Assembly: GCA_934255485.1 (NCBI GenBank)
Contig: CAKQOG010000030.1
Location: forward strand, 1-29,098
Direction of reading: 5' to 3'
Length of the DNA: 29,098 nucleotides
From: an uncultured Prevotellamassilia sp.
Lineage (GTDB): Bacteria; Bacteroidota; Bacteroidia; Bacteroidales; Bacteroidaceae
Shown here: piece by piece, positions 6,393-15,210 of the stretch
Layout of the letters: every line of letters starts with the position of its first letter
Numbering within the stretch: the stretch's first letter is position 1
Notes under the pieces: model-generated
Database searches by the model: none
The model's input: only the letters and a program-made list of their open reading frames with translations
Told to the model about the DNA's origin: nothing
Position numbers and translations under genes: made by a program

Positions 6393-8813
6393 ATGAAAAA
6401 AATTACCACGTATTTTTGCCTTGCTGCAGCCTCGTGGATGCTTTCCACCCCAGCTTCAGCATTCGATGTAGACACAACGCCTACACAAGTTTCAGAACTT
6501 ACTAATGGCTATTATGTGCTAAAGATACATGCAAAAGCCACAACTGGATATTTGCATCATAACGGATCGAACAACAATCGTCCGTTCCGCCAAACTGTAA
6601 ACTTCGACCCTGCCACTTCAACTGATGCTAACTACGTATTCAAACTTGTTAAGGACGAGGTTACAGGTGCTTTTACTCTACAATGCGTAGGAAACGCTGC
6701 TTATATACCTCACGATTCAGATCGTAATCAACAATTTAATAGCTCAACTACTGAGGATAATGCAGCAAAGTTCAAAACCGAAGCTATCCCCGATGATGCT
6801 AAAGGCGAAATAATTGATGGTGGCGTACTTATGTACGACAGCGGCTTTAATGTAGCCGAAGGAGAAAGCCAATACTACATACACCTCAACGCTCCTGGCG
6901 GTGAATATAATGCTTCGCTATGGAATGGCAAGGGCATGGCAGACGCAAACCATACCGTTGCAGAATTTGCATTCTACAAGGTAAATGATAAGTTTTTAGA
7001 CGTTACATATAATATGCCCGACGGCACAACCTCTAAAGGTTTTGCACTTGCAGGTACCGAAGCAACCATACCAAGCACAAGCCGCCCCGCTAATATGTCG
7101 TTCTACTACAATGTAACAATCACCAACGAAGATAAGGTTGTAAGCGAAACAAACAACTTGTTCAACGTTGCTTATACTAAGGGCGACAATGTGCCATTTA
7201 CATTCTCAACCGACGATAACGAAACATGGTACACCGTAAACGTACGTCAAGCTGGCTACTACCTTGTAGCTAATAGTAGCAACGATGATGTGGCATCGCG
7301 TACAAACCCATCGAACGACCAAATATTTAATGGCGATGCCGACTGGAAGTTTGTTGAAAGCAATTACGGTGTAAAGGTAGCCAACAAACTCACTGGCAAA
7401 TACCTCAAGGCTGTAGATAGCAACAACAAAACAACTTTTACCACTAAAGACGAAGCTACCGAATTTGTAGCCATTCAAAATGGTTCGGGCTTTAGCCTTA
7501 AAATTCCTGGAACAACCCACTGCATTGGCGACCACTGCTCAGCAAACTTGGGTACATGGGCAAGCGATGCCTCACAAGCCGATGGCGGTTCGCGCTTTGT
7601 TGTTACCGACATATTAAAGTCGTTGAAGAGTAGCATTGGTGCGCAAGTTGCAACTGCGCAAACAGCTGCCGATGAGTCACTCCTCGGTCACTATAGTGCT
7701 ACAGAGGTTGCTAAGATTGCCGCTGACGCCGAAGCAGCCACTACAATCGAAAACTACAAGGCTATTAACGAAGCATTGCAAGCGCTTACTAGCACACCGG
7801 CAACTCCCGACAACAACGCTTACTACCAAATTATCAATGGTAACAGTATCAGCAAGAGCTACATCTCTACTGAGAACGTTACTGTAGGCAAAGATGGCAA
7901 GGCTACCGAAGCAAAGGCCATTAGCCGTACAACTAAAAACGACGCTATCGTACCTCAACTTTGGAAGTTCGAGAGCAACGGCGAAGGTGGCTACAAGGTT
8001 ATCAATGCCAACACGGGTCGTGCATTCAGCGCAGTTTCAGCAGTTGCAGTTGGTGTTACTGATGTTGAGACTGCAGAAGCAGGTGCCGTTACTTTGCAAC
8101 AACTCGACTCTAAGGTTAATTTCATCCTTAAGAGTGGTGAACACCGCCTCAACGCATTCGAAGGCGATGCTAACACTATCGTAGCCGACTACGCTGGCAA
8201 CCACGATACCGATAAAGGTAACTGGTGGAAGATTAAGGAAGTTACTACCATCCCTGTAGAAATTGGCGAGAGCAACTACGCAACTGTAGGCTTCCCATTT
8301 GCCGTAACTATCCCCGAAGGTGTTAAGGCATTTATCGGTACTTCAACCGACAATGCTTCGCTCGAACTCACCGAGATTGAAGGTGGCATCATTCCTGCTA
8401 ACACTGGTGCAATCATCTATCACGAAGGTGCTACTACTGTAAACTTCGAAATCACTACTGGCGGTAATACTATCGCAAACAACAAGCTCTCTGCTACTAC
8501 TGCTAAGCGCGAAGGCTTTGAAGCTAACGACACTTATGTACTTGCAAAAGATAGCGAAGGCAAAGCTGCTCTCTTGAAGAGCGAACTCACAACAGTTCCT
8601 GCAAACAAGGCATTCCTTGCTGCAACTGAAGTTGCATCGAGCGAAGGCAACGCTCTTGCATTCCACTTTGGTGGCACTACTACTGGTGTAAATAGCGCAG
8701 TTGCTGATAAGACTGAAGGCACACAATATTTCGACCTCCAAGGTCGCCGCGTGCTCTACCCATCTAACGGCATCTTCGTTACTAACAACGGTAAGAAGGT
8801 TTTCATTAAGTAA
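6393..8813 (+). CDS. Large secreted protein with Prevotella-type C-terminal tail, 806 aa
   Basis: No named family is recognised. A signal peptide (MKKITTYFCLAAASWMLSTPASA, cleavage after residue 23) starts the protein. Repeated short blocks ending in W-K or F-K (YVFKLV, WKFVES, WKFES, WWKIKE), each followed by hydrophobic/aromatic strands, look like successive ricin-like beta-trefoil modules. An Ala-rich, probably helical stretch lies near residues 410-465 (AQTAADESL, ATEVAKIAADAEAATT). The last 30 residues, starting at about residue 776, read YFDLQGRRV...GIFVTNNGKKVFIK. This is a tail common on secreted Prevotella proteins and resembles a type IX secretion signal. A consensus promoter lies 158 bases upstream and a strong hairpin follows the stop. 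Codon choice shifts along the gene: ACA/ACC in the first half, ACT/GCT in the last third. A carbohydrate- or host-binding role is only a guess from the trefoil-like blocks. Confidence 0.85.
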   Translation: MKKITTYFCLAAASWMLSTPASAFDVDTTPTQVSELTNGYYVLKIHAKATTGYLHHNGSNNNRPFRQTVNFDPATSTDANYVFKLVKDEVTGAFTLQCVGNAAYIPHDSDRNQQFNSSTTEDNAAKFKTEAIPDDAKGEIIDGGVLMYDSGFNVAEGESQYYIHLNAPGGEYNASLWNGKGMADANHTVAEFAFYKVNDKFLDVTYNMPDGTTSKGFALAGTEATIPSTSRPANMSFYYNVTITNEDKVVSETNNLFNVAYTKGDNVPFTFSTDDNETWYTVNVRQAGYYLVANSSNDDVASRTNPSNDQIFNGDADWKFVESNYGVKVANKLTGKYLKAVDSNNKTTFTTKDEATEFVAIQNGSGFSLKIPGTTHCIGDHCSANLGTWASDASQADGGSRFVVTDILKSLKSSIGAQVATAQTAADESLLGHYSATEVAKIAADAEAATTIENYKAINEALQALTSTPATPDNNAYYQIINGNSISKSYISTENVTVGKDGKATEAKAISRTTKNDAIVPQLWKFESNGEGGYKVINANTGRAFSAVSAVAVGVTDVETAEAGAVTLQQLDSKVNFILKSGEHRLNAFEGDANTIVADYAGNHDTDKGNWWKIKEVTTIPVEIGESNYATVGFPFAVTIPEGVKAFIGTSTDNASLELTEIEGGIIPANTGAIIYHEGATTVNFEITTGGNTIANNKLSATTAKREGFEANDTYVLAKDSEGKAALLKSELTTVPANKAFLAATEVASSEGNALAFHFGGTTTGVNSAVADKTEGTQYFDLQGRRVLYPSNGIFVTNNGKKVFIK

Positions 8814-8824
8814 TCAAAACATAA

Positions 8825-8874
8825 AAACTTTGGTTGCACAGAGTATGCAATAACCTCTGTGACAACCAAAGTTT
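8825..8874 (+). terminator. Long hairpin between secreted protein and small peptide gene
   Basis: AAACTTTGGTTGCACAGAG (8825-8843) pairs with 8855-8874 over 19 bp with one bulged A. No T-run follows (ATGTAACTC), so termination would be weak. It may instead protect or separate the two parts of one transcript, since no promoter is seen before the small gene at 8930. Confidence 0.55.
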
Positions 8875-8929
8875 ATGTAACTCTTACTAAGTAAATAACA
8901 TTGACCCAATAAACATACACGACAACATT

Positions 8930-9103
8930 ATGAAGAAAACATATTCTAAACCATCATCTACTATAATCAACTTTGCTTGCGAAGGCATGATGGCGCAAAG
9001 CCTTGCCATTGGTGGCGACACAACCGTAACAAACGAGGACCAAGTGCTCTCTAATGGTCAGGGCTGGAGTTCTGATAATTGGACCGCCGACGACGAAGAT
9101 TAA
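8930..9103 (+). CDS. Small acidic peptide of unknown function, 57 aa
   Basis: The peptide starts MKKTYSKPSSTIINFACEGM and ends WSSDNWTADDED, with a double-glycine motif (AIGG, residues 26-29) in the middle. Short peptides of this build (MKKxYxKP start, a hydrophobic LA-S/G segment, an acidic W-containing tail) are frequent in Prevotella and other Bacteroidales and have no known function. The N-terminal half is basic to neutral and the C-terminal half strongly acidic, so it looks like a leader followed by a core. It lies 116 bases after the large secreted-protein gene with only a weak hairpin between, and a strong terminator follows 38 bases after the stop. It is probably co-transcribed with its neighbour. 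No peptidase, transporter or modifying enzyme is nearby. The gene is likely real given its family resemblance and bounded position. Confidence 0.65.
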   Translation: MKKTYSKPSSTIINFACEGMMAQSLAIGGDTTVTNEDQVLSNGQGWSSDNWTADDED

Positions 9104-9141
9104 AAAATACTTTATTACTTTTACAGGTTTATATAACAACA

Positions 9142-9194
9142 CTGCGTCTTATAACTCTCAACATTGCAAAGAGTTATAAGACGCAGCCTTTTTT
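9142..9194 (+). terminator. Intrinsic terminator
   Basis: A perfect 17-bp stem, CTGCGTCTTATAACTCT (9142-9158) with its complement at 9170-9186, has an 11-base loop and is followed by CCTTTTTT. It ends the secreted-protein/peptide unit, and separates it from the convergent restriction gene that stops at 9218. Confidence 0.92.
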
Positions 9195-9217
9195 AGATAG
9201 ACACATTAATATCTATA

Positions 9218-9997
9218 TCAGTCAATATACTTCAGAAACGGCGTTATATACATATCACGCATTTTTTGGCTTCTGCGTTCAGCACTATCAACAAATACTT
9301 TTAGATAATGTTTTGCCCACTGTTCCTTATTTCCACTCCATGATTGATCCAAATCACAAACATGAAATTGTATTTGCATAGCAGCAGCCCAATTAATATA
9401 CAACTCCTCTGGATGTGCCTTAAACAAAGCTGCATGATGAATATTTACGCACATTAGCTTGTCCTTATTTTCTACCCAATCAACCTCTATATAGTCTATA
9501 TTGATACTGTCATACTCCACATTATCTATCATATTGGCACACAACTTTGCCAACTTATATGCAGATATAATGTTAGGAGGCATTGCATTTTTGCTCATGT
9601 TCCGCGTCTTCACATCAATGATATCGTAGAAGCCATGCTGATAGAACACAATGTCGGCAGTGTCATTTTGTTTCTCCTCAAATATGTTTTGCGTACTCCA
9701 CATTTTAGTTGCTTTTTCACCCCGACTGAGTAAGAATAAAGCTATTGGCGAATCGAATAGAGCATATCTTTGCTCTACTGTTATGTACTTTGGATGCTTT
9801 AAGAAAATATCGTTTAGATATTCATACTGCTTAAAAATACATTTAGGATATTTGCGCTTTAAAATATGGTAAACACATTTTTCAAATGGTTCGCCTGCAG
9901 CATGCCCCGATAATGTGCCTTCGGTAGACTTGTTTGGTCTGTCCACTTCGATATTCTTCATTGAAGATATTACATACGAGAAATCAATATTTTCCAT
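9218..9997 (-). CDS. HincII-like type II restriction endonuclease, 259 aa
   Basis: HincII cuts GTYRAC to blunt ends. This protein resembles it along its full length (HincII is 258 aa). Shared stretches include GTLSGHAAGEPFEK (27-40), FKQYEYLND, FLLSRGEKA, FEEKQNDTADI (106-116), DVKTRN (128-133), PNIISAYKLA and YINWAAAMQIQFHV. The catalytic triad of HincII (D114, D127, K129) corresponds to D115, D128 and K130 here, all intact. The N-terminal 25 residues differ. Its ATG overlaps the stop of the methyltransferase gene as TAATG, which favours translational coupling after the protective enzyme. No controller protein gene is seen. The region is visibly more AT-rich than its neighbours, suggesting acquisition. 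GTYRAC specificity is inferred from similarity. Confidence 0.93.
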   Translation of the reverse strand: MENIDFSYVISSMKNIEVDRPNKSTEGTLSGHAAGEPFEKCVYHILKRKYPKCIFKQYEYLNDIFLKHPKYITVEQRYALFDSPIALFLLSRGEKATKMWSTQNIFEEKQNDTADIVFYQHGFYDIIDVKTRNMSKNAMPPNIISAYKLAKLCANMIDNVEYDSINIDYIEVDWVENKDKLMCVNIHHAALFKAHPEELYINWAAAMQIQFHVCDLDQSWSGNKEQWAKHYLKVFVDSAERRSQKMRDMYITPFLKYID

Positions 9998-11535
9998 TAA
10001 AATAACTCATTAAAAAAGTTATTAATTTTCACTAAATGAGAATCCACTAAATCAGACAAGTAGCTTCTAACTTCTTCTGTTATGCAATGATGAATTTGAA
10101 CCTCTTGCGCATTGTTCCAATTTATTGGCCTAAAAGGAATGCTTGCGATAGGGGTTTCTGAAAACTCAACAATAGCACCTTTAACAATGCCATTTAAACA
10201 CAACCAATCAAAAACTCGTTTGTTATTTAAATAGGCTAATACATACTCTATAGACTCTCTACATTCTTTCTTCTTAAATATTGCTGTAACGTCTTGAGTT
10301 GGGTAATAAGTTGAAGGAGCATAGCAAAAGCGGAAATAGTTTTTGTTCGATATTCGTTCTTTGCATGGTACAAATATTCTAGCATCTTTACGCTCAAACA
10401 ACTTTTGGTTGCGAGGGAAAACAAATTCCCAATAAGGTATGTATTTATTATAACAATATCTTTTTTTAAGTCTATCGATATATGGTTTGAAGTGTGCTGC
10501 AAAATGAGGATATTTGCTTGCAAACACGTTTTCATCGAGGTCTTCTTGTATAAAAATATACTGAGTGACACCCTTATTTTTGTATGGACATAAGTTCTTT
10601 GCCTTCATTACCATTATAAGATGTTGCCTTTCCTCCTCATTCAGTTCGCTTGTATCTTTAACTTGAAATGCAGCATCTAAACCAGATACCATACCATTGC
10701 CTATATCACAAATATCACCAATCCGATACATGTTTGTGCTAAAGATATCTGTCGCAGACTTGGCACATGCTGCTTCAAAGTTAGCTAAACCTTCTTGCAC
10801 TTCGCTCGTTGCCAATATCCATCGACTATTTGCTTGAAAATGCGGTATGTCTGCTATATCGAAGCAACTTCTATCGGCTAATTCGGTTGCAGTTGGAAGT
10901 CCCTTTGGCTTGTTATAGTTATAAAATTTTATAGTTTTTCTTTTCTTACTACTCTTTATAAATTTAAAGATAATAAAAGATGCTGTTACCTTTTCAAATA
11001 ATGGTGCCTCTTTAAAATGATATATTTCAGTAAAATAACCATTCTGGCACATGTAGTTTCTTAATGTAGCAGAATGAGTAGTATTTAACCAATACTCAGT
11101 ACAAATAAAAATCAGTTCTCCACCTTCGTTTAAATGCTCAATACTTTTCAATATGAAGATGAACAAGTAGTCGCAGAGGCTATTAAAATATTTATTCCAT
11201 AAAGCATTTGTTTCCAACTCATCTTTTAACTCTGGCTCAATGTTTTTCCAACGTATATACGGAGGATTTCCAATAATTACATCATATTTTTCGGATGTTG
11301 GGACCGATAAAAAGCTTTTATATTTTACATAATCATGCTTGTTGTTTAGCGTTGCATCTATTTCGTAAGCTGACAAATTAGTATAACTACATTTTTGCAA
11401 ACTATCCAAGAAAACCCCCTTCCCACAAGAAGGTTCAAGTATATGGCTATCTTTAGCATGTGAAATAAGAGTTACCATAAAATCTGCAATAAGACTAATG
11501 GTAAAATATTGTCCATATTTATTTTTTTCTGCCAT
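9997..11535 (-). CDS. HincII-type adenine-N6 DNA methyltransferase, 512 aa
   Basis: This is the modification half of the restriction-modification pair, expected to methylate adenine in GTYRAC. The motif order is that of the gamma class, as in M.TaqI. Motif X is KYGQYFT (6-12), motif I LEPSCGKGVF (33-42), motif II YEID (57-60) and motif IV IIGNPPYIRW (87-96). A long C-terminal half follows that should hold the target recognition domain. The NPPY tetrapeptide marks amino-methylation of adenine. The length is close to that of M.HincII, from memory about 500 aa. It precedes and overlaps the endonuclease gene by one base. It starts 61 bases after the antiporter gene on the same strand, and no consensus promoter is visible in that gap, so read-through from upstream or a weak own promoter are both possible. 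Confidence 0.92.
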   Translation of the reverse strand: MAEKNKYGQYFTISLIADFMVTLISHAKDSHILEPSCGKGVFLDSLQKCSYTNLSAYEIDATLNNKHDYVKYKSFLSVPTSEKYDVIIGNPPYIRWKNIEPELKDELETNALWNKYFNSLCDYLFIFILKSIEHLNEGGELIFICTEYWLNTTHSATLRNYMCQNGYFTEIYHFKEAPLFEKVTASFIIFKFIKSSKKRKTIKFYNYNKPKGLPTATELADRSCFDIADIPHFQANSRWILATSEVQEGLANFEAACAKSATDIFSTNMYRIGDICDIGNGMVSGLDAAFQVKDTSELNEEERQHLIMVMKAKNLCPYKNKGVTQYIFIQEDLDENVFASKYPHFAAHFKPYIDRLKKRYCYNKYIPYWEFVFPRNQKLFERKDARIFVPCKERISNKNYFRFCYAPSTYYPTQDVTAIFKKKECRESIEYVLAYLNNKRVFDWLCLNGIVKGAIVEFSETPIASIPFRPINWNNAQEVQIHHCITEEVRSYLSDLVDSHLVKINNFFNELF

Positions 11536-11596
11536 ATATAATTATTTTAAAGCAAGTTTTCGCTATTCGTTTTTTTATAACATGCAATTACACTCT

Positions 11597-13612
11597 TTAA
11601 GTAGCAAACGGCTGCTCAGGATATACCAACAATACGTTTCTTGATGAGAAATAACGTTCTATTTGGTCGGGCAGATGATCCATATAAGCATGATGGGAGA
11701 TGGTGGCACGACGCGCACATACAAAAATCATTAAGTGGTCTTGACGAGAGTTGTGAGCAAGAGTTATAAGATTGCTCCACGAGTTGAACTCTGTGCAAAG
11801 CAAAGGCATGCCGTTTTGTTCCTTGGCATAATAGCGCTCAATTGCAGTGAGCGTATTGTTTGATGAATAGACACTAATACCACAAGTGAGTTGTTGCGCT
11901 AAGAGTGCTACACGGTCGAGCCAATGTCTAAAGCCTTGTTCAAACTCGGCTTTAGGAGGTACAAGCAATTGTATGTGCTGCACGGTGTTGAGCGGTATGG
12001 TAGAACGATAAATAAATATCTGACGGTCGATAGCAGCAAGGAGGTCGGTTCCTAATTTGCCATAAAACGAGTCGGAGATGCGTACTTTGTGGTGCAAACC
12101 AAGCACAAGGTCGCTCACTGCACGCTCTTTCATGGTGTGCGATATGCCACTCACCACATTGACAGACCAACGCTGATAAGGCTGTATGCGCAGATTGGTG
12201 GCAGAGGCCATCTTAACAGCTTTGGCAAGCTGTTCCTCACCCTGCTGACGAGCCGAGGGGTTGTTATCGAGCACAACATTGAGCGCCATAATAGGTGCTA
12301 CGGTGTGTGGAGTACGCAACATGAGCGATAGGCTGACAAGACCAGGAAGCGAGTCGGGATTGTTGAGTGCAATGAGTATGCGGTCGATTTTTTCCTCGTT
12401 CGAGGGGGCATTAGGTGTGGCTGATGCTGTAGATAGTTGCTGTTTAACTGCCATTCGTCGCGCTGTATTTTCGGTAACAAGCGAACTTACCACACAGGTG
12501 ACAAGGATTAACACCATAGCACCATTGAGCACATCCTCGCCCAAAAGTCTGCTTCTATCAGGAAGAATTATGCTATATCCCACCAACACTACAGCCAATG
12601 TCGCTGCAGCACGCGAACCCGTAAGTCCGAACATGATGAGACGGTCGGAGGATGACATTTTAAAAATCTTTTGCGTGAGCGCGCTTGCTAACCATTTGCT
12701 TGACAAACCTACTGCCACCATTACACAAGCCACTATGATGGCACCCCCATGCTCAATAAGAGCACTCAGATTGATGAGCATACCCACCCCTATCAAGAAA
12801 TAAGGAATGAATAATGCATTGCCAACAAACTCAATGTGACTCATTAAGGGCGAAGATGGTGGTATCAGCCTATTTAATACAAGACCTACAAGGAATGCAC
12901 CCAATATGCCCTCCATACCTACAAGTTCCATCAAACCTGCACCCAAAAACACTAAAGCAAGAACAAATACATACTGCACTACGCTCTCATCGTATCGTCT
13001 AAAGAACCAACGACCAATACGCGGAAAAGCATACACTATAACCAAGCCTAACAATACAACCTTGACAACGAGCCATACCCAATATAGGCCTGTTACATGC
13101 TCCTTGAGTACACCACCAACAACAGCCAATACAAGCAGTGTGAGCGTGTCGGCAACTATGGTTCCACCCACAGCTATACTAACGCTCGCCATACGCGAGA
13201 GTCCATATCGCAACACTATGGGATAGGCTATAAGCGTGTGCGATGCATACATTGCAGCCATCAATACGGCAGCTGCAACACCATATCCAAGCAAAGTATT
13301 GGCAACAAAGCCCAAAGTGATAGGTATAACAAAACTGAGCAAGCCCAAAGTGAGAGCACGCCCCTTCATGCGTTGCACATCTTGCAAGTTCATCTCGAGC
13401 GAGGCAAGAAACATAATGTAGTAAAGCCCGACCTTACCAAACAGTTCGAAACTGCCATCGCGCTCTAACACACCAAAGCCATGAGGCCCAATCAATATGC
13501 CTGCGAATATCATACCCACTATTGAAGGTATGCGCAAACGTTCGAGCAACATTGGGGCAAAAAGAATGATGCCAAGTACTATAAGAAATATCCAAGTAGG
13601 GTCTGTTATCAA
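11597..13612 (-). CDS. CPA2-type cation:proton antiporter with stress-protein-like C-terminal domain, 671 aa
   Basis: A Kef/NapA-type monovalent cation/proton antiporter of the inner membrane. The first roughly 385 residues hold about a dozen hydrophobic helices. They include the N-terminal IVGMIFAGILIGPHGFGVLE block and ALVFLGAGLMELVGMEGILGAFLVGLVLNRL, both typical of the CPA2 superfamily. After a short Ser/Asn-rich linker, a soluble domain (about 405-671, from EKIDRILIALNNPD) resembles the universal-stress-protein-like regulatory part of Bacteroidales members. The TrkA-N (RCK) domain of classical KefB/KefC is missing. The start is TTG at 13612; no ATG occurs between the upstream in-frame stop (13651-13649) and residue 34, so the protein must use TTG or another non-ATG codon. 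The transported ion cannot be told. The restriction-modification pair follows on the same strand. Confidence 0.9.
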   Translation of the reverse strand: MITDPTWIFLIVLGIILFAPMLLERLRIPSIVGMIFAGILIGPHGFGVLERDGSFELFGKVGLYYIMFLASLEMNLQDVQRMKGRALTLGLLSFVIPITLGFVANTLLGYGVAAAVLMAAMYASHTLIAYPIVLRYGLSRMASVSIAVGGTIVADTLTLLVLAVVGGVLKEHVTGLYWVWLVVKVVLLGLVIVYAFPRIGRWFFRRYDESVVQYVFVLALVFLGAGLMELVGMEGILGAFLVGLVLNRLIPPSSPLMSHIEFVGNALFIPYFLIGVGMLINLSALIEHGGAIIVACVMVAVGLSSKWLASALTQKIFKMSSSDRLIMFGLTGSRAAATLAVVLVGYSIILPDRSRLLGEDVLNGAMVLILVTCVVSSLVTENTARRMAVKQQLSTASATPNAPSNEEKIDRILIALNNPDSLPGLVSLSLMLRTPHTVAPIMALNVVLDNNPSARQQGEEQLAKAVKMASATNLRIQPYQRWSVNVVSGISHTMKERAVSDLVLGLHHKVRISDSFYGKLGTDLLAAIDRQIFIYRSTIPLNTVQHIQLLVPPKAEFEQGFRHWLDRVALLAQQLTCGISVYSSNNTLTAIERYYAKEQNGMPLLCTEFNSWSNLITLAHNSRQDHLMIFVCARRATISHHAYMDHLPDQIERYFSSRNVLLVYPEQPFAT

Positions 13613-13749
13613 GTTGAAATGATATTTAAAAAGATGAATTACAAGCAGTTAATACTGCATATTGACTGCAAAATTGCAAATTTTTATTTACTTGCATTGT
13701 CTATGCTATCATAAAAGCCATTATGCACACTAAATTCAATAAAAAATTG

Positions 13750-13757
13750 TAATTTTG
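13750..13757 (+). promoter_or_regulatory. -7 box (TAATTTTG), probable asd promoter
   Basis: TAATTTTG fits TAnnTTTG and lies 130 bases before the asd ATG in the divergent antiporter/asd gap. No clean TTTG stands at -33. No comparable box was found for the antiporter on the other strand. Confidence 0.4.
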
Positions 13758-13886
13758 CAGCAACTATTAGGAGCAAAACATTGTGCTCTTTGCTTAAACG
13801 AAATCAAACTATATGCAGGAACTTTCGGCATCATACTTTCTCAACGAAAGCAGGATGTGACTTTTCCTTACTTTTAGACAAAATAT

Positions 13887-14897
13887 ATGAATGTAGCTAT
13901 CGTTGGTGCCAGTGGTGCCGTGGGCCAAGAATTTCTCCGCGTATTGGCCGAACGCGATTTTCCTATCGACAATCTATTACTCTTTGGTTCTACACGCAGT
14001 GCTGGAACAAAATACACTTTCCGTGGCAAAGAATATACTGTAAAACTCCTTCAGCACAACGACGACTTTAAAGACGTAGACATTGCCTTTACCTCGGCTG
14101 GTGCAGGCACTTCGAAGGAATTTGCTGCCGACATCACTAAGTATGGTGCAGTGATGATTGATAATTCATCTGCATTCCGTATGGACGAAGATGTACCCCT
14201 TGTTGTACCCGAATGTAACGCTGCCGATGCTTTGAACCGTCCACGTGGTATCATTGCTAATCCTAACTGCACCACCATTATGATGGTAGTAGCACTACAA
14301 GCCATCGAAAACTTAAGCCACATCCGCCGTGTGCACGTAGCTTCGTATCAAGCTGCAAGCGGTGCTGGACAAGCTGCGATGGACGAACTCGTAGAACAAT
14401 ACCGCCAAGTGTTGGCTAATGAACCTGTTACAGTAAACAAGTTTGCATACCAATTGGCATTCAACGTTATTCCACAGATCGATGTATTCCAAGACAATGG
14501 CTATACGAAAGAAGAAATGAAAATGTACAACGAGACACGCAAGATTATGCACTCCGATGTGCTTACTTCTGCTACTTGCGTGCGCGTTCCTTCACTCCGT
14601 TCACACTCTGAAGCTATTTGGGTAGAGACCGAACAACCTCTCGAAGTGGAAGATGTTAAAAAGGCTATCTCTGTTGGCGAAGGTTTGGTACTTATGGACA
14701 ATCCTGAAAAGAAAGAGTACCCCATGCCTCTCTTCCTCGCAGGCAAAGACCCCGTCTATGTGGGACGTATTCGCAAGGACCTTGCCAATTCTAACGGCTT
14801 AACCTTCTGGCTCGTGAGCGATCAAATCCGCAAGGGCGCAGCTCTCAATGCTGTGCAAATTGCTGAGTATCTTATCAAAGTGAAAAATGTGAAATAA
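13887..14897 (+). CDS. asd: Aspartate-semialdehyde dehydrogenase, 336 aa
   Basis: Reduces aspartyl phosphate to aspartate semialdehyde with NADPH in the cytoplasm. This is the branch point to diaminopimelate/lysine, threonine and methionine. The N-terminal MNVAIVGASGAVGQEFLRVL is the NADP-binding Rossmann motif. IANPNCTT (124-130) carries the catalytic cysteine C128. YQAASGAG and the later RVPSLRSHSEAIWVE hold substrate- and base-supplying residues; the His of the latter is the usual acid/base catalyst. The length is normal. The ATG at 13887 lies directly before the Rossmann motif. It is a single gene, convergent with lpxB across a shared terminator. Confidence 0.97.
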   Translation: MNVAIVGASGAVGQEFLRVLAERDFPIDNLLLFGSTRSAGTKYTFRGKEYTVKLLQHNDDFKDVDIAFTSAGAGTSKEFAADITKYGAVMIDNSSAFRMDEDVPLVVPECNAADALNRPRGIIANPNCTTIMMVVALQAIENLSHIRRVHVASYQAASGAGQAAMDELVEQYRQVLANEPVTVNKFAYQLAFNVIPQIDVFQDNGYTKEEMKMYNETRKIMHSDVLTSATCVRVPSLRSHSEAIWVETEQPLEVEDVKKAISVGEGLVLMDNPEKKEYPMPLFLAGKDPVYVGRIRKDLANSNGLTFWLVSDQIRKGAALNAVQIAEYLIKVKNVK

Positions 14898-14926
14898 GTA
14901 TTTCTGCATATTATTATTTAAATAAA

Positions 14927-14981
14927 AATAACTCGTTAGCGGAATGTATCAGTACATACTTCATTCCGCTAACGAGTTATT
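14927..14981. terminator. Bidirectional terminator between asd and lpxB
   Basis: A perfect 20-bp stem, AATAACTCGTTAGCGGAATG (14927-14946) with its complement at 14962-14981, has a 15-base loop. TTGTTATT follows on the plus strand, and TTTTATTTAAATAA on the minus strand. It serves the two convergent genes. Confidence 0.9.
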
Positions 14982-15210
14982 TTGTTATTATTAAAGGCTT
15001 AACAGATAGCTATAAATTGTGCTATCGTGAGTTTTTTATTGCTATATTGCATTCAGTACTAAGCAATTTAAGAAAGGTGTAAGCATGTGGCAATTTCACT
15101 TTTGTTTCAAATGTCAATAAAAGCTTCCAATTTGAGCCTATGATAATTATAAACAAGTATTGGAGAAGTACCTTTTTAACGATACCACCACCCTCCACAA
15201 TCAATCAAAC

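Noticed and set aside
8343..8741. A 132-codon minus-strand frame opposite the large secreted protein
   Set aside because: It follows the codon pattern of the real gene, and the Ser/Cys-rich product has no signal or domain.
8930..9103. Double-glycine bacteriocin precursor
   Set aside because: AIGG is present but there is no C39 peptidase/ABC exporter or immunity gene nearby and the core would be strongly acidic. It is kept as an unknown peptide.
15022..15204. A 60-codon minus-strand frame between the asd/lpxB terminator and lpxB
   Set aside because: No recognisable protein pattern and no promoter. It lies in the 3' region of lpxB, so it is treated as non-coding.
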